Below, piece after piece: positions 24,718-33,600 of a stretch of 64,000 bases of DNA (the stretch's first letter is position 1; every line of letters begins with the position of its first letter). Source of the stretch: Candidatus Bathyarchaeota archaeon (GTDB taxonomy: Archaea; Thermoproteota; Bathyarchaeia; Bathyarchaeales; Bathycorpusculaceae); assembly GCA_022865885.1 (NCBI GenBank), contig JALHSQ010000226.1, positions 62,001-126,000 of the forward strand. Reading direction: 5' to 3'. The position numbers and the translations under genes were made by a program. The notes beneath the pieces are model-generated. The model did not search any database, was not told the DNA's origin, and saw only the letters and a list, made by a program, of their open reading frames with translations.

Positions 24718-26082
24718 GTGAAGAAGGCGATAAGTCTACTTTTCCTTCTCATCATCATACTCGCCAATGCTGTCAGCGCGTTTTCCCTAGATTCAGCACT
24801 CACCAATTGGGTAAAAGGCACTATATCCACAAGTCACTATGTCAACATCTCCCAAATCTCGACTCCCTATGGCGATGGCGTTTCCGTGAACACGTTCAAC
24901 TATCCCGGGGCGTATGAACTTGGCTATGATTTCTTTGCCTACTACAACGAAACGTTCATTGTTCCGCCAACTGGCAGGATTCTAGTGAATGGCTACTTCA
25001 GCTACAATGACGTCACTCCCCACCCTGACCGGAAATATCTCGCGGTCTACTTCTTGACCCCAGATTTATCTGGCTACTTGGTCAATGCAACTCGAATCTT
25101 GGACTATACCCGCGGAGATAACCCGGGCGTTTGGTATTTTCGAAGCAGAGTCGTATCAGGTTTGACACCGGGAGAAAAATACAGAATAGCGTTCGGAAGA
25201 GGGGACTTATGTGACATGGATCGCAGGTTGGAGGCAAGCTGGACAGGCGTTGAAATCACTTCATGCCGAATATTAGAAGTGCCAAACGATTATCCATCAA
25301 TCCAACAAGCGATTGATGCATCCTCTGCAGGAGACGAGATTCAAGTAGCAGCCGGCACATACCCTGAGCATCTTGTCGTCAACAAAGACACCTTGAACAT
25401 AATTGGGCAGGGAAGTGGAGTAGCAGTTGTTGACGCAGGGAGAGCGGGAGAACCGATATCTCCTGCCATTTATGTAACTGGAAAAGACGTGCTTCTTAGC
25501 GGCTTTACCGTAAGAAACTCCCTTTTGGCTGAGGGCATAGTTGTGTATGGTGAGGGTGTGGATATGGTGGAGAATGAAATATGGAACTGCACCGTGGGAG
25601 TGGAAGTGTTCAACAGTGATGGCCGAATCGTGAAAAACAGCATCCATGACAATCTAGAAGGTATCTGGATGGAAAGCAACGTTGAAAACTGTACGCTTTA
25701 TCATAACAGTCTCTTCAACAACACTCAACACGTCTACCTTCAACCTCCTTTCCAAGGCGCTAGCAACTGGACTAACGGGTGTGAAGGCAACTATTGGGAC
25801 AACTCTACGACTGTTGACAGCAACGGCGATGGGATAGTTGACAACCCGTATGTGATCAATCCGATCAACATTGACAACTGTCCACTGATGAGTCGCTACC
25901 TACGTGGGGACGTGAACCACGACGGCAAAGTCGATGTTAGAGATGTCGCTCGCGTCGCAAAGGCTTTCGGATCGTACCCTGGTCATGCAAGCTGGAACCC
26001 GCACGCGGACATCAACGAAGACCTGAAAATAGATGTAAGAGACGTTGCCGCTACATGTATCCGCTTCGGCTCGCATCTCTAA
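24718..26082 (+). CDS. Secreted beta-helix protein with a C-terminal dockerin
   Basis: 454 residues from GTG 24718. A clear signal peptide (MKKAISLLFLLIIILANAVSA) is followed by a beta-sandwich-like region (about 25-180). A parallel beta-helix of the NosD/CASH type begins VPNDYPSIQQAIDASSAGDEI near 190 and runs to about 390 (repeated strands such as VENEIWNCTVGVEVFNSDG and IVKNSIHDNLEGIWME). The last 60 residues form a type I dockerin: two calcium-loop repeats, GDVNHDGKVDVRDVARVAKAFG and ADINEDLKIDVRDVAATCIRFG. Dockerins bind cohesins on scaffolds or surface proteins. No cohesin or S-layer gene is nearby. Probably exported and attached at the cell surface. Confidence 0.88.
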   Translation: MKKAISLLFLLIIILANAVSAFSLDSALTNWVKGTISTSHYVNISQISTPYGDGVSVNTFNYPGAYELGYDFFAYYNETFIVPPTGRILVNGYFSYNDVTPHPDRKYLAVYFLTPDLSGYLVNATRILDYTRGDNPGVWYFRSRVVSGLTPGEKYRIAFGRGDLCDMDRRLEASWTGVEITSCRILEVPNDYPSIQQAIDASSAGDEIQVAAGTYPEHLVVNKDTLNIIGQGSGVAVVDAGRAGEPISPAIYVTGKDVLLSGFTVRNSLLAEGIVVYGEGVDMVENEIWNCTVGVEVFNSDGRIVKNSIHDNLEGIWMESNVENCTLYHNSLFNNTQHVYLQPPFQGASNWTNGCEGNYWDNSTTVDSNGDGIVDNPYVINPINIDNCPLMSRYLRGDVNHDGKVDVRDVARVAKAFGSYPGHASWNPHADINEDLKIDVRDVAATCIRFGSHL

Positions 26083-26167
26083 CGGCAACTTTGGCAATTG
26101 ACGTTTTTCTGGCAAATACTAGTGTGAGCCGTGAAAAAAACGTTTGAGAAGGATTTCCTCGATTGAA

Positions 26168-26371
26168 CTAGGTTTTTCCTCTTTCTTCTTTGCCGAAGTA
26201 TGTGGTCCATTTGAGTTTGCGTGGGTCTCTCCTTAGAACTAGAGTGCTTTTTCTGCACTTGCTTGAGCAGAACCACAGAATTGATCCATCATTTTTGACG
26301 TACATCATTCCTGTGCCTGCTGGAAACTCGTTGCCGCAGAATGAGCATTTTCTAGGTTTTGGCACGTTCAT
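26168..26371 (-). CDS. rpl24e: 50S ribosomal protein L24e
   Basis: Large-subunit protein with a zinc finger: [21 protein letters not shown], then [12 protein letters not shown], so four cysteines in CxxC...CxxxC form. 67 residues from ATG 26371. A GTG at 26395 would add eight residues and begins 4 bases past the S28e stop, so coupled initiation there is also possible; the family starts just before the first cysteine pair, which favours the ATG. Last gene of the L7Ae-S28e-L24e operon, an order conserved in many archaea. Confidence 0.93.
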   Translation of the reverse strand: MNVPKPRKCSFCGNEFPAGTGMMYVKNDGSILWFCSSKCRKSTLVLRRDPRKLKWTTYFGKEERGKT

Positions 26372-26399
26372 CCCTTTAGACAGTTTTGGAATCACACTT

Positions 26400-26648
26400 T
26401 TATCTGGTTATCTTTCTTGCTTCTCTTTCTGTTTCTCTGAGCATCAGAATGTCCTGAACTCGTACTGGTCCCTTGACATTGCGTGTTATGATCCGTCCTT
26501 TGTCCTTTCCTTCTAGAATGCGTACTCGTGCCTGCGAAATCTCTCCTGTTACACCTGTACGCGTAATGACTTGAATTACTTCTGCTGGTGTTAATGCTTC
26601 TTCGCTGGTTGTTCTCGCTGTTTTCTCTGTTCTCTCTTCCTTACTCAT
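26400..26648 (-). CDS. rps28e: 30S ribosomal protein S28e
   Basis: Small-subunit protein of the archaeal/eukaryotic ribosome. The OB-fold core is [61 protein letters not shown], essentially the family consensus. 82 residues, with a lineage-specific charged N-terminal extension of about 15 residues ([17 protein letters not shown]). ATG 26648 overlaps the TAA of rpl7ae by one base (TAATG), showing translational coupling. Confidence 0.95.
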   Translation of the reverse strand: MSKEERTEKTARTTSEEALTPAEVIQVITRTGVTGEISQARVRILEGKDKGRIITRNVKGPVRVQDILMLRETEREARKITR

Positions 26649-27028
26649 TACTGCGTTCCTCTTCTGATCTGCTCGATTCTTGTTGTTATCTCTTTGATCA
26701 GTCCGGCGGCGTCTCCTTCCTTGGCAATGCATGCCGCGGCGGAAGTAACATCAATGCCTATGGCTTTGCCTATTTGCTCCTTGCTTGGGACAAAAATGTA
26801 AGGAATTTTCCGTTCTTCACACAGTAACGGCAAGTGGGCTACAACTTCGGGAGGGTCAACATCTTCAGCTATGACGACGAGCTTTGCTTGTGCTCTTTCA
26901 ATTGCTTTTGTTGTTTCGTTTGTGCCTTTTCTAACCGCACCTGTCTTTGCGGCTATTTGCAGGGCTTCACAGGCCGCATCTGCAAGTTCCTTTGGTACTT
27001 CGTATTTCACGTAGAATGGTTTGGACAT
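26648..27028 (-). CDS. rpl7ae: 50S ribosomal protein L7Ae
   Basis: Binds kink-turns in 23S rRNA, box C/D and H/ACA guide RNAs and archaeal RNase P. The kink-turn-binding motif is [31 protein letters not shown] (about 34-64), followed by [16 protein letters not shown]. 126 residues. ATG 27028 ([12 protein letters not shown]) is chosen because GGTGAG precedes it and the residues upstream are not conserved. First gene of the L7Ae-S28e-L24e operon. Confidence 0.95.
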   Translation of the reverse strand: MSKPFYVKYEVPKELADAACEALQIAAKTGAVRKGTNETTKAIERAQAKLVVIAEDVDPPEVVAHLPLLCEERKIPYIFVPSKEQIGKAIGIDVTSAAACIAKEGDAAGLIKEITTRIEQIRRGTQ

Positions 27029-27460
27029 AAGCCTCACCCTTCAAATGCACAGTTTAATCAACACTTCTCGTTTATGAAGGTTTCGACTTCGGAAGGGCGA
27101 GTTTCGCTTGGTCAATCTGGACATTCCACCAGCAATTGGCGAAGTTTCCTCGCGGAGAATTGGGCGCTCTCAACGGAGAGTTGCAGTCAAGCATTTGACT
27201 CTTGGAGGCTTCGTTGATGCATTTGTGTGGATGCTTACGAGAGGAAGATGCTCTGTATGCTTCATCCTTTGCATGATTCAGGCAAATTCTGAAGTTAGGC
27301 TTTGTGGAATTTCAACATCTATGTACATTTCAAATGCTGTGAATCCGTTTAAAACATAACATAAATCTGCCTATTTCAGTATTGATTGCAAGGATTCTTA
27401 GAAAGGTTTAAATAAAGTGTTCTTGTTCACAGATGATACTTTTCGAGGGGAATTAGAAAG
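27029..27460. other. 432-bp intergenic region between rpl7ae and gar1
   Basis: Divergent intergenic space with no ORF that looks like a protein. It must hold promoters for both operons; a TATA-like TTTAAATAAA near 27406 serves gar1. Short self-complementary segments occur (for example CTCTC/GAGAG near 27155-27180). A small RNA is possible but I cannot assign a class. Confidence 0.4.
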
Positions 27461-27706
27461 TTGCACAGATTAGGCTTAGCACTTCACATGAGTCCCAGTC
27501 GAAATATCATAGTAAGAATCGAGAATGAACCGAGCATCGGTGAAACTGTCGTTGACGATAACTTAAGAGTAATCGGAAAAGTGTTCGATGTATTCGGACC
27601 CGTATCATCACCTTATGCGGCAATTAGGCCCACGATTGGTAAGCCTGAGGACCTTGTGAATAGGAAATTGTATGTGCTCCCAAAAAGAGGAGAAAGGAGA
27701 AGATGA
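27461..27706 (+). CDS. gar1: H/ACA RNP protein Gar1
   Basis: Part of the H/ACA guide-RNA complex (with Cbf5, Nop10 and L7Ae) that makes pseudouridines in rRNA. 81 residues: MHRLGLALHMSPSRNIIVRIENEPSIGETVVDD, then IGKVFDVFGPVSSPYAAIRP, the conserved six-stranded barrel core. The start is TTG at 27461, after GGGGAATTAG, and matches the family N-terminus. It ends 3 bases before tfb, an arrangement widespread in archaea, so the two are cotranscribed. Confidence 0.93.
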   Translation: MHRLGLALHMSPSRNIIVRIENEPSIGETVVDDNLRVIGKVFDVFGPVSSPYAAIRPTIGKPEDLVNRKLYVLPKRGERRR

Positions 27707-27709
27707 GAA

Positions 27710-28675
27710 ATGAGTGACGGAGAAGGACCTGAGGATTCAGCGTCGGCAGGACAGCATTCTCAGACTGTCAAGGTTCAGAGATGCCCCGAATGTGGTAGTA
27801 CAAGGCTTATGCGTGATTACGAGTCTGCTGAGATTGTTTGTATGGATTGCGGTATCGTTGTAGCCCAGAGAATAGCTGATAGAGGACCCGAATGGAGAGC
27901 TTTTGATGACGAGCAAAGGACTAAACGCACTAGAGTCGGTGCTCCGCTAACTTACACGATTCATGACAAGGGTCTTTCAACAATGATTGATTGGCATGAT
28001 CGAGATATATATGGAAAAAGCCTTTCACCTGGCCAGAAGGCACAAGTTTACAGGCTTAGAAAGTGGCAGCGACGTATAAGAGTTTCAGACGCGACTGAAC
28101 GCAACCTCGCCTTTGCTTTGTCCGAAATCACAAAGATCGCCAACAACGTTAATCTTCCAAGGAACATCCTTGAGACAGCCTCAGTTATCTACAGGAAAGC
28201 TGTGCGAGAGCGTTTGATTCGTGGAAGGTCAATTCAAGGCGTAACCGCAGCAGCGATTTATCTAGGTTGCAGGCAATGTGGACTGGCTAGGACATTGGAG
28301 GAAATAGCTCAGTCTTCGGGCGTAAGCAAGAAAGAAGTTGGTCGCAGTTACCGTTTCTTGATCAAAGAACTAGGCTATTCCATTCCACCTGTGAAGCCAA
28401 GCCAGTACATAACGAAGTTCTCAAACCAGCTAACTATGCAAGGGAAAGTTGAGGAAATTGCTCACAAGATCTTGGCGGCCGCAAAGGAGCTAAAGCTTAC
28501 TTCGGGTCGCGGTCCAACAGGCATCGCGGCTGCGGCAAGCTACATCGCTTCAGTGTTGACGGGTGAACGTAAGACCCAGCGGGAAATCGCTGAAATAGCA
28601 CAAGTCACTGAGGTTACGATTCGTAATCGCTACAAAGAACTTGTTGAACGGTTAATGTTTGGGATGTCTATTTAA
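27710..28675 (+). CDS. tfb: Transcription initiation factor IIB
   Basis: Bridges TBP on the TATA/BRE and RNA polymerase. N-terminal zinc ribbon [24 protein letters not shown] (about 23-46), B-reader/linker region with [20 protein letters not shown], and two cyclin folds (about 125-215 and 220-315) ending [14 protein letters not shown]. 321 residues, full length. ATG 27710 follows the gar1 stop closely. A T-rich tract right after the stop (28684-28692) is a likely terminator. Confidence 0.97.
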   Translation: MSDGEGPEDSASAGQHSQTVKVQRCPECGSTRLMRDYESAEIVCMDCGIVVAQRIADRGPEWRAFDDEQRTKRTRVGAPLTYTIHDKGLSTMIDWHDRDIYGKSLSPGQKAQVYRLRKWQRRIRVSDATERNLAFALSEITKIANNVNLPRNILETASVIYRKAVRERLIRGRSIQGVTAAAIYLGCRQCGLARTLEEIAQSSGVSKKEVGRSYRFLIKELGYSIPPVKPSQYITKFSNQLTMQGKVEEIAHKILAAAKELKLTSGRGPTGIAAAASYIASVLTGERKTQREIAEIAQVTEVTIRNRYKELVERLMFGMSI

Positions 28676-28955
28676 CCGTCTCACACTTTTTTTCTTCTAC
28701 ACGCTATCGTCAGATTTCGGCTTGGTTCAAGAAGGACTCTATGCATCGCGGATTATTCTATCCATCGCGCTTTGTGGTCTTGCTATCTTATGATCCGTCC
28801 ATTTTGGATCTTACGTGAGTGAGAAACAAAGAAGCTTTCTATCAATTCATGATCTGCAAGTCTGCATTGGCAATCTGTCAGAGGCTTACCCTTGCTCAAT
28901 GCAAAACGCATTTTAGACCCGATGGCTGATACCCTTTTGGAAGGGAACTTGCGAC

Positions 28956-29375
28956 GTGGTCAGCTGTCCAAAATGCGGGAGTGCTGTAACTGGTTCGGCT
29001 AGAATTTGGCCCTTTCCTGCCAAAGGATCACTGAATGAGTCTGAAGGGTCTAGGCTTACGGAAGTATTTGAGTGTTCGAGTTGTAAGGCAAGGTTCAGAG
29101 CCGAGTTGCAGACTGAAACCGCAATTGGGGAGATAGTAAGTATTAAGAACGTGGCAGAAAGAATTAGGGGTATAAAGGGAGAGCTTATGCAGACCTTGAA
29201 AAATCTGAATGAAAAGATAAAGACTCTGGAAACTGAACGTGCAAATCTGATGATAGAGATTGATACGCTAAGGAAGGTTGCGGAGTCAAGAGCAAATGCT
29301 TTGGAGGGAGAGGTAAGCATGTTGCGGGATGAAGTGAAGTCTCTAAGGGAGCTTCTCGGCTACGGGGAAGAATAA
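28956..29375 (+). CDS. Zinc-ribbon and coiled-coil protein, function unknown
   Basis: 139 residues starting at GTG 28956 (VVSCPKCG). A split zinc ribbon is visible: CPKCG at 4-8 and CSSCK near 41-45, with a linker containing ARIWPFPAKG. The C-terminal 75 residues form a long coiled coil (MQTLKNLNEKIKTLETERANLMIEIDTL, then SMLRDEVKSLRELLG). No catalytic motif. Probably a homo-oligomer. The family is not recognised. It follows tfb after a 280-base gap in which I see only the terminator-like T tract. Confidence 0.72.
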   Translation: MVSCPKCGSAVTGSARIWPFPAKGSLNESEGSRLTEVFECSSCKARFRAELQTETAIGEIVSIKNVAERIRGIKGELMQTLKNLNEKIKTLETERANLMIEIDTLRKVAESRANALEGEVSMLRDEVKSLRELLGYGEE

Positions 29376-29608
29376 GAAGAATAGCTGGCAAGGTGCATTA
29401 GCTATCTGAGTCCTATTCATATGACAGTGCTTGATGGTCTGCCAAGAAAACGATGATTGTTTTGGAGGAGATTCGTTTACCTTTCTTTTGCTTCCTTCAG
29501 AGAAGTTAGAAATCGAAGAATAGTGCTCTTTCGTCTCCAAGGCATAGTGGTTGAAACGTCCAGCCTAAAGAAAGCAATATAACGACTGCCTTGTACAAAC
29601 CTATCCTC

Positions 29609-30430
29609 ATGACTGAGAGACTTGTCAGAGAATACTATTCTGGACAGGGCATTAAGGAATGGAAAAGACTTGTCAGAGATTCCTACCATAAGCTGGAATT
29701 TGACACTACAACGCATTTCATTCAGAAGCATCTTCACAAGAAGAAGGGCTTGATTCTAGATGCGGGCGGTGGTCCTGGAAGATACGCGATCTGGTTTGGA
29801 AAGCTGGGTTACGATGTTGTTCTTCTTGATTTGTCGCTTGAGATGCTGGAAATTGCGAAGTCCCGAATTCGAAGATCAGGGATTCAGAAAAGAGTGAAGC
29901 AAATAATCCAAGGCTTAGTTGATGATCTTTCGGTGTTTGAGAGTGAGACTTTTGACGCTGTTGTTTGTCTAGGTGGCCCTTTGTCGCATATAGTCGACGA
30001 CGCAAAAAGAGAAAAGGCAATTGACGAGTTGATAAGGGTTACAAAGAAAGGTTCCCACATTTTCGTTTCTGTAATTGGAAGACCAGCAGTTCTTGTTAAC
30101 GAATTGATACGTCTTCCTAAGGAAATAGAACTCGACTTCTTTCCGGTAATGAGAGACACAGGAAACTATTATGGTGGTTTTGGATTTGCCCCTTGCCACT
30201 TCTTCTTGCCTGAAGAGCTTGAGGAATCACTTGAGAAGGGAGGAGTTCGAGTTCTGGAAATGGTAGGTCTTGAAGGACTGGCCAGCGGTCACCGGAAGGA
30301 AACAAATATGCTAGCTAGGAAACAGCCAACGGCGTGGAAGATCTGGTGGGAGACTCATCTCAAGACCTGTACCCATCCTACGAGTGTGGGAATCAGCGAG
30401 CATTTTATGGCAATCTGCAAGAAGCACTAG
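29609..30430 (+). CDS. Class I SAM-dependent methyltransferase
   Basis: Rossmann-fold methyltransferase. Motif I LILDAGGGPGRYAIWFGKLG is near 46-65, followed by the acidic end of the next strand in VVLLDLSLEML, motif IV FDAVVCLGGPLSHI, and motif VI GSHIFVSVIG. 273 residues. ATG 29609 (MTERLVREYY) is chosen: a TATA element AATATAAC at 29576-29583 predicts transcription to start about 3 bases before it, so the mRNA is nearly leaderless; the open frame extends to 29591 only. The substrate is unknown. Confidence 0.85.
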   Translation: MTERLVREYYSGQGIKEWKRLVRDSYHKLEFDTTTHFIQKHLHKKKGLILDAGGGPGRYAIWFGKLGYDVVLLDLSLEMLEIAKSRIRRSGIQKRVKQIIQGLVDDLSVFESETFDAVVCLGGPLSHIVDDAKREKAIDELIRVTKKGSHIFVSVIGRPAVLVNELIRLPKEIELDFFPVMRDTGNYYGGFGFAPCHFFLPEELEESLEKGGVRVLEMVGLEGLASGHRKETNMLARKQPTAWKIWWETHLKTCTHPTSVGISEHFMAICKKH

Positions 30431-30676
30431 GTAATGCTGGCCAGATACACGCGCAAGGAAGCTCACATGGGAGCTCTATGACTTCTGTTGATGCCTTTGT
30501 ATACCCTAACCCAAAAATTAGTCTTTAAGTCCAATGCACTGTTGGGTTATTGAACAGAACGTTAGCTATCCAATATCTGGGTTAGATCCCTCTACCGCAG
30601 TGTCGCGTCGGGGTCGTTTTGGCACTGATCAAGCTAAATAGGAACTCTTAAAGGTCTGTTCTCAGTTGATGTGGCT

Positions 30677-31291
30677 ATGCCATATAAGTTCACGTTCGAT
30701 CTCTCAAGAATCTCCCGCTTCTTCTTCTCTGAGATCAGCAAGGCCAGCTACCAGAAGGGTGTCCACAGAAAAGTTGGCAAAAGCGTGCAAAACATGATCA
30801 AGAAGTTCAAGATCCAAGAAGCGACGGGCCTCAACTTGTCAGATGCCGTAGTTCTGCTCCAAGACATGATAGATATGCACTCCAAAAACCTCATGGAAAG
30901 AGAGAGGTTTGAGCAAGCCAAAAAAAGAGTGCTCTTCTTGCCCCATTGTTCAAGGAAACACATGGAGAGTCACTGTAAGGCGTCATTTGACCCGAGTATT
31001 CCATCTTACATCTGTGCGCATTGCTCCCCAGACTGTTTGGTGAATAAGGCAGTGTTTCTCGCCGAAAAGAAAGGCTATGAAGTATACATTTTGCCTGGAG
31101 GTTCTTGTGTCCCGAAAATTGTCAAGACCAGAGGCTACGAGGGAGTTGTGGGAGTGGCTTGTGGCGAAGAGACAAGATTGAGCGGCGAGCTTCTAGGAGG
31201 CATGGGCGTGGCTGGGCAAGCTGTTCCACTAATAAAGAATGGTTGTGCGAACACGATTTTTAACATTGAGACGTTGGCCAGCATTCTTTAG
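30677..31291 (+). CDS. DUF116 domain protein
   Basis: Cys-rich family found in anaerobic archaea and bacteria. The core reads VLFLPHCSRKHMESHCKASF, then SYICAHCSPDCLVNKAV, VYILPGGSCVPKIV and VGVACGEE, with a late NGCANT, giving at least eight cysteines suited to bind metal or an Fe-S cluster. An N-terminal helical region of about 85 residues precedes it. Bacterial relatives often carry an N-terminal membrane anchor; none is evident here. Start ATG 30677, with GTG 30671 possible. Activity is unknown. Confidence 0.8.
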   Translation: MPYKFTFDLSRISRFFFSEISKASYQKGVHRKVGKSVQNMIKKFKIQEATGLNLSDAVVLLQDMIDMHSKNLMERERFEQAKKRVLFLPHCSRKHMESHCKASFDPSIPSYICAHCSPDCLVNKAVFLAEKKGYEVYILPGGSCVPKIVKTRGYEGVVGVACGEETRLSGELLGGMGVAGQAVPLIKNGCANTIFNIETLASIL

Positions 31292-31309
31292 TGACAGAAA
31301 TGGAAAATG

Positions 31310-31471
31310 CTACTTTACGATTTCCCTCTTCTTCCAACGCAAGCTCTTACTTCGGCACTTTCTACATTTCACTGCACTTGAAGCGTTTCTTACTCCACAC
31401 TTGCGGCAGATCTTCATGTAGAGCCTGTGCTTTTGGGCCAGAGCCTTCTTGAATGGGTCCAGAATTGGCAT
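31310..31471 (-). CDS. rpl40e: 50S ribosomal protein L40e
   Basis: A 53-residue gene. The translation is MPILDPFKKALAQKHRLY, then MKICRKCGVRNASSAVKCRKC and a basic tail RSKSLRWKKREIVK. The CxxC...CxxC zinc finger and the MPIxDP N-terminus are diagnostic of archaeal L40e. ATG 31471 is preceded by AGGAGAT at a good distance. A TATA box at 31517-31526 (minus strand GGTATATTTG) stands about 50 bases upstream. It converges with the DUF116 gene. Confidence 0.93.
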   Translation of the reverse strand: MPILDPFKKALAQKHRLYMKICRKCGVRNASSAVKCRKCRSKSLRWKKREIVK

Positions 31472-31516
31472 TTGCCGATCTCCTATCTAATGGCTAGAAC
31501 TCAGATAGCTCAGTAT

Positions 31517-31526
31517 CAAATATACC
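31517..31526 (-). promoter_or_regulatory. TATA box for rpl40e
   Basis: GGTATATTTG on the minus strand, about 46 bases before the rpl40e ATG, predicts a short leader carrying AGGAGAT. A GC-alternating tract (31540-31549) lies just upstream, between this promoter and the end of sucD. Confidence 0.5.
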
Positions 31527-31563
31527 TTTTGCCAGCAAGCGCGCGCGCGAATCCTCGACTTCT

Positions 31564-32439
31564 CTAAGCTTCGGCGAACTTTAGCAGGGGTATAACAACA
31601 TCACTTGGCCTTTCAGCGACTTTTACACCTGCGTTTTTGAAGGCTTCGATCTTGTTTTCGGCGGTTCCAGCCTTGCCCATAACTATAGCTCCTGCATGCC
31701 CCATGCGTTTTCCAGGGGGAGCCGACCGTCCAGCTACGAATGCTACTACTGGCTTTGGGTATTTCTCATCTTCGATGTATTTGGCTGCGAGTTCCTCAAG
31801 GTTCCCGCCTATTTCGCCTATTAGGACAACGGCTTTCGTTTCTGGATCTTTCTCAAAGATCTTCAAGGCGTCTATGAAGTTTAGGCCCGTTATCGGGTCT
31901 CCTCCCAAGCCGAGGCATGTTGATTGTCCCAGTTGTTTCCTGGTCAAGGCTGCAGCTATTTCATATGTGAGTGTTCCGCTTCTCGAAACGATACCTATGT
32001 TGCCCCGTTTGAAAACGTGTGCAGGCATTATCCCGAGTTTGCATTCTCCCGGTGTTATTATTCCCGGAGTATTTGGACCTACTACTGTTGCGTTGTTTTG
32101 TCTCGCGTACGTCATCAAGTTGATTGCGTCTTTAATGGGGATGTGCTCAGTTATTATTACGATTGTTTTTATCCTGTTTTCAATTGCCTCCAATGCTGCG
32201 TCTGCTGCAAATGGTGCTGGGACAAAGATTATTGAAGCATTCGCTGAATGTTTTTCTTGTGCTTCCTCAACGGTTTCGTATATTGGCACGTTATGAATTT
32301 GGGTTCCGCCTTTCCCTGGTGTCGTGCCTGCCACGATCTTGGTTCCATATTCCAGCATAAGCTTGGTGTGAAAGCTCCCTTGTGTTCCCGTTACGCCTTG
32401 CACTATTGCGCGTGTGTTTTTGCCTATTATTATCCCCAC
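31564..32439 (-). CDS. sucD: Succinate--CoA ligase (ADP-forming) alpha subunit
   Basis: Alpha subunit of succinyl-CoA synthetase, making ATP (or GTP) from succinyl-CoA. CoA-binding Rossmann motif VQGVTGTQGSFHTKLML near 14-30, GPNTPGIITPGECKLGIMP near 119, and the phosphohistidine segment GKRMGHAGAIVMGKAGTAE near 237-255 (His about 243). 291 residues, full length. The GTG start at 32439 lies just past the sucC stop, so the two are coupled. In this organism it could run in an oxidative, reductive or fermentative direction. Confidence 0.95.
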   Translation of the reverse strand: MGIIIGKNTRAIVQGVTGTQGSFHTKLMLEYGTKIVAGTTPGKGGTQIHNVPIYETVEEAQEKHSANASIIFVPAPFAADAALEAIENRIKTIVIITEHIPIKDAINLMTYARQNNATVVGPNTPGIITPGECKLGIMPAHVFKRGNIGIVSRSGTLTYEIAAALTRKQLGQSTCLGLGGDPITGLNFIDALKIFEKDPETKAVVLIGEIGGNLEELAAKYIEDEKYPKPVVAFVAGRSAPPGKRMGHAGAIVMGKAGTAENKIEAFKNAGVKVAERPSDVVIPLLKFAEA

Positions 32440-32441
32440 GA

Positions 32442-33590
32442 TTAGGTTCCTCCGGGCTTGGCGATCTCCACTACTCGACGGGCTGCTTCTTCCATGCTAT
32501 CCAGAACATCTATTCCGGCGTCTGTGAGTATCCTTTTTCCTTCTTCTTCATTTGTGCCAACTAGTCTGATGACCATGGGTTTTGTTACTCCGATTTTCTG
32601 TTTTGCCTCGAGAATTCCCTTTGCGACTTCGTCACAGCGTGTGATGCCTCCTAGGATGTTTATGAAAAGAGCTTTGACTTTCGGGTCTGAAAGAACTATG
32701 TTGAGCGCTATGGCAGTCTTGTCTGAGGCTGCGCCGCCTCCAACATCTAGGAAGTTTGCTGGTTTTCCACCGTAGTATTGGATTGTGTCTAACGTTGCCA
32801 TGACGAGGCCTGCTCCGTTGCCTACGACGCCTATGTCTCCATCTAGTTTGACGTATGCTAAATCATTTTTCATTGCTTCAAGTTCTTGATTTGAAAGTTC
32901 GCTTTGGCCTTCCAGCAGTCTTTTTCTGTATTCTTGATGCCGAAAGAGAGAGTTGTCATCTACTATCACTCGTGCATCTGCTGCCACAAATTCTCCATTG
33001 GCAGTTTCCACCAGAGGGTTCATCTCTATCAACTCTGCGTCGTAATCCATTGCAACAGCGTAGAGCCGTTCAAGTGTCCTTCCGAGTTCCGAGATCCTGT
33101 TGCCAACATAGCCCATTTTTCTCGCGATCTCTCGAGCTTGGAATGGGCGAAAACCAAGAAAAGGGTTTATGGGAATTTTCAATACTTTCTCCGGTGTCTT
33201 TGCTGCGATCTCTTCTATCTCCATTCCGCCTACTGCGGAGGCAACTGCAACGTAGCTTTGTCTGTACCTGTCAGTTGTTATGCCGAAATAGAGTTCCTTC
33301 TTTATCGCTATCTTCTCTTCTATCCATACGCTCTTGACGGCGATACCTTTGATTTCCATCGTCAACAGCTTCTGTGCTGTTTTCGCCACTTCCTCGATGG
33401 AGTCAGCAAACAGTATTCCGCCGGCTTTTCCTCTCCCTGCAACCAGAACCTGTGCTTTAACTGCAAAAGGGGGTTTCAGCTTGCTTGCGATTTCCCGAGC
33501 CTGATGCGGGTCAGTTGCAAGTCCTCCTTGCGGTGTTAGTATTCCATACTTCGCTAGAATGTTTTTTGCTTCATACTCAAAAAGCTTCAG
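32442..33590 (-). CDS. sucC: Succinate--CoA ligase (ADP-forming) beta subunit, apparent CTG start
   Basis: ATP-grasp beta subunit paired with sucD. In frame upstream of the first ATG/GTG-type start the sequence continues as expected for SucC: KLFEYEAKNILAKYGI, then TPQGGLATDPHQAREIA and KAQVLVAGRGKAGGI, the nucleotide-binding N-terminus. The only possible initiator before the in-frame TAG is CTG at 33590, preceded by GGGGAG with about 4 bases of spacing. With it the protein is 382 residues, the normal length. C-terminal GGGAASDKTAIALNI, NILGGITRCDEVAKGI and VIRLVGTNEEEG are typical. It starts 10 bases after the stop of an Lrp-like regulator and precedes sucD. Confidence 0.93.
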   Translation of the reverse strand: MKLFEYEAKNILAKYGILTPQGGLATDPHQAREIASKLKPPFAVKAQVLVAGRGKAGGILFADSIEEVAKTAQKLLTMEIKGIAVKSVWIEEKIAIKKELYFGITTDRYRQSYVAVASAVGGMEIEEIAAKTPEKVLKIPINPFLGFRPFQAREIARKMGYVGNRISELGRTLERLYAVAMDYDAELIEMNPLVETANGEFVAADARVIVDDNSLFRHQEYRKRLLEGQSELSNQELEAMKNDLAYVKLDGDIGVVGNGAGLVMATLDTIQYYGGKPANFLDVGGGAASDKTAIALNIVLSDPKVKALFINILGGITRCDEVAKGILEAKQKIGVTKPMVIRLVGTNEEEGKRILTDAGIDVLDSMEEAARRVVEIAKPGGT

Positions 33591-33600
33591 TTTTCTCCCC

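Noticed and set aside
27108-27359. Possible 83-codon gene in the rpl7ae-gar1 gap
   Set aside because: No recognisable motif, no ribosome-binding site, and a Cys/Met-rich end typical of chance frames. Not listed as a gene.
31537-31552. Alternating GC tract before sucD's end
   Set aside because: A short CG run only; possible Z-DNA but nothing ties it to function.
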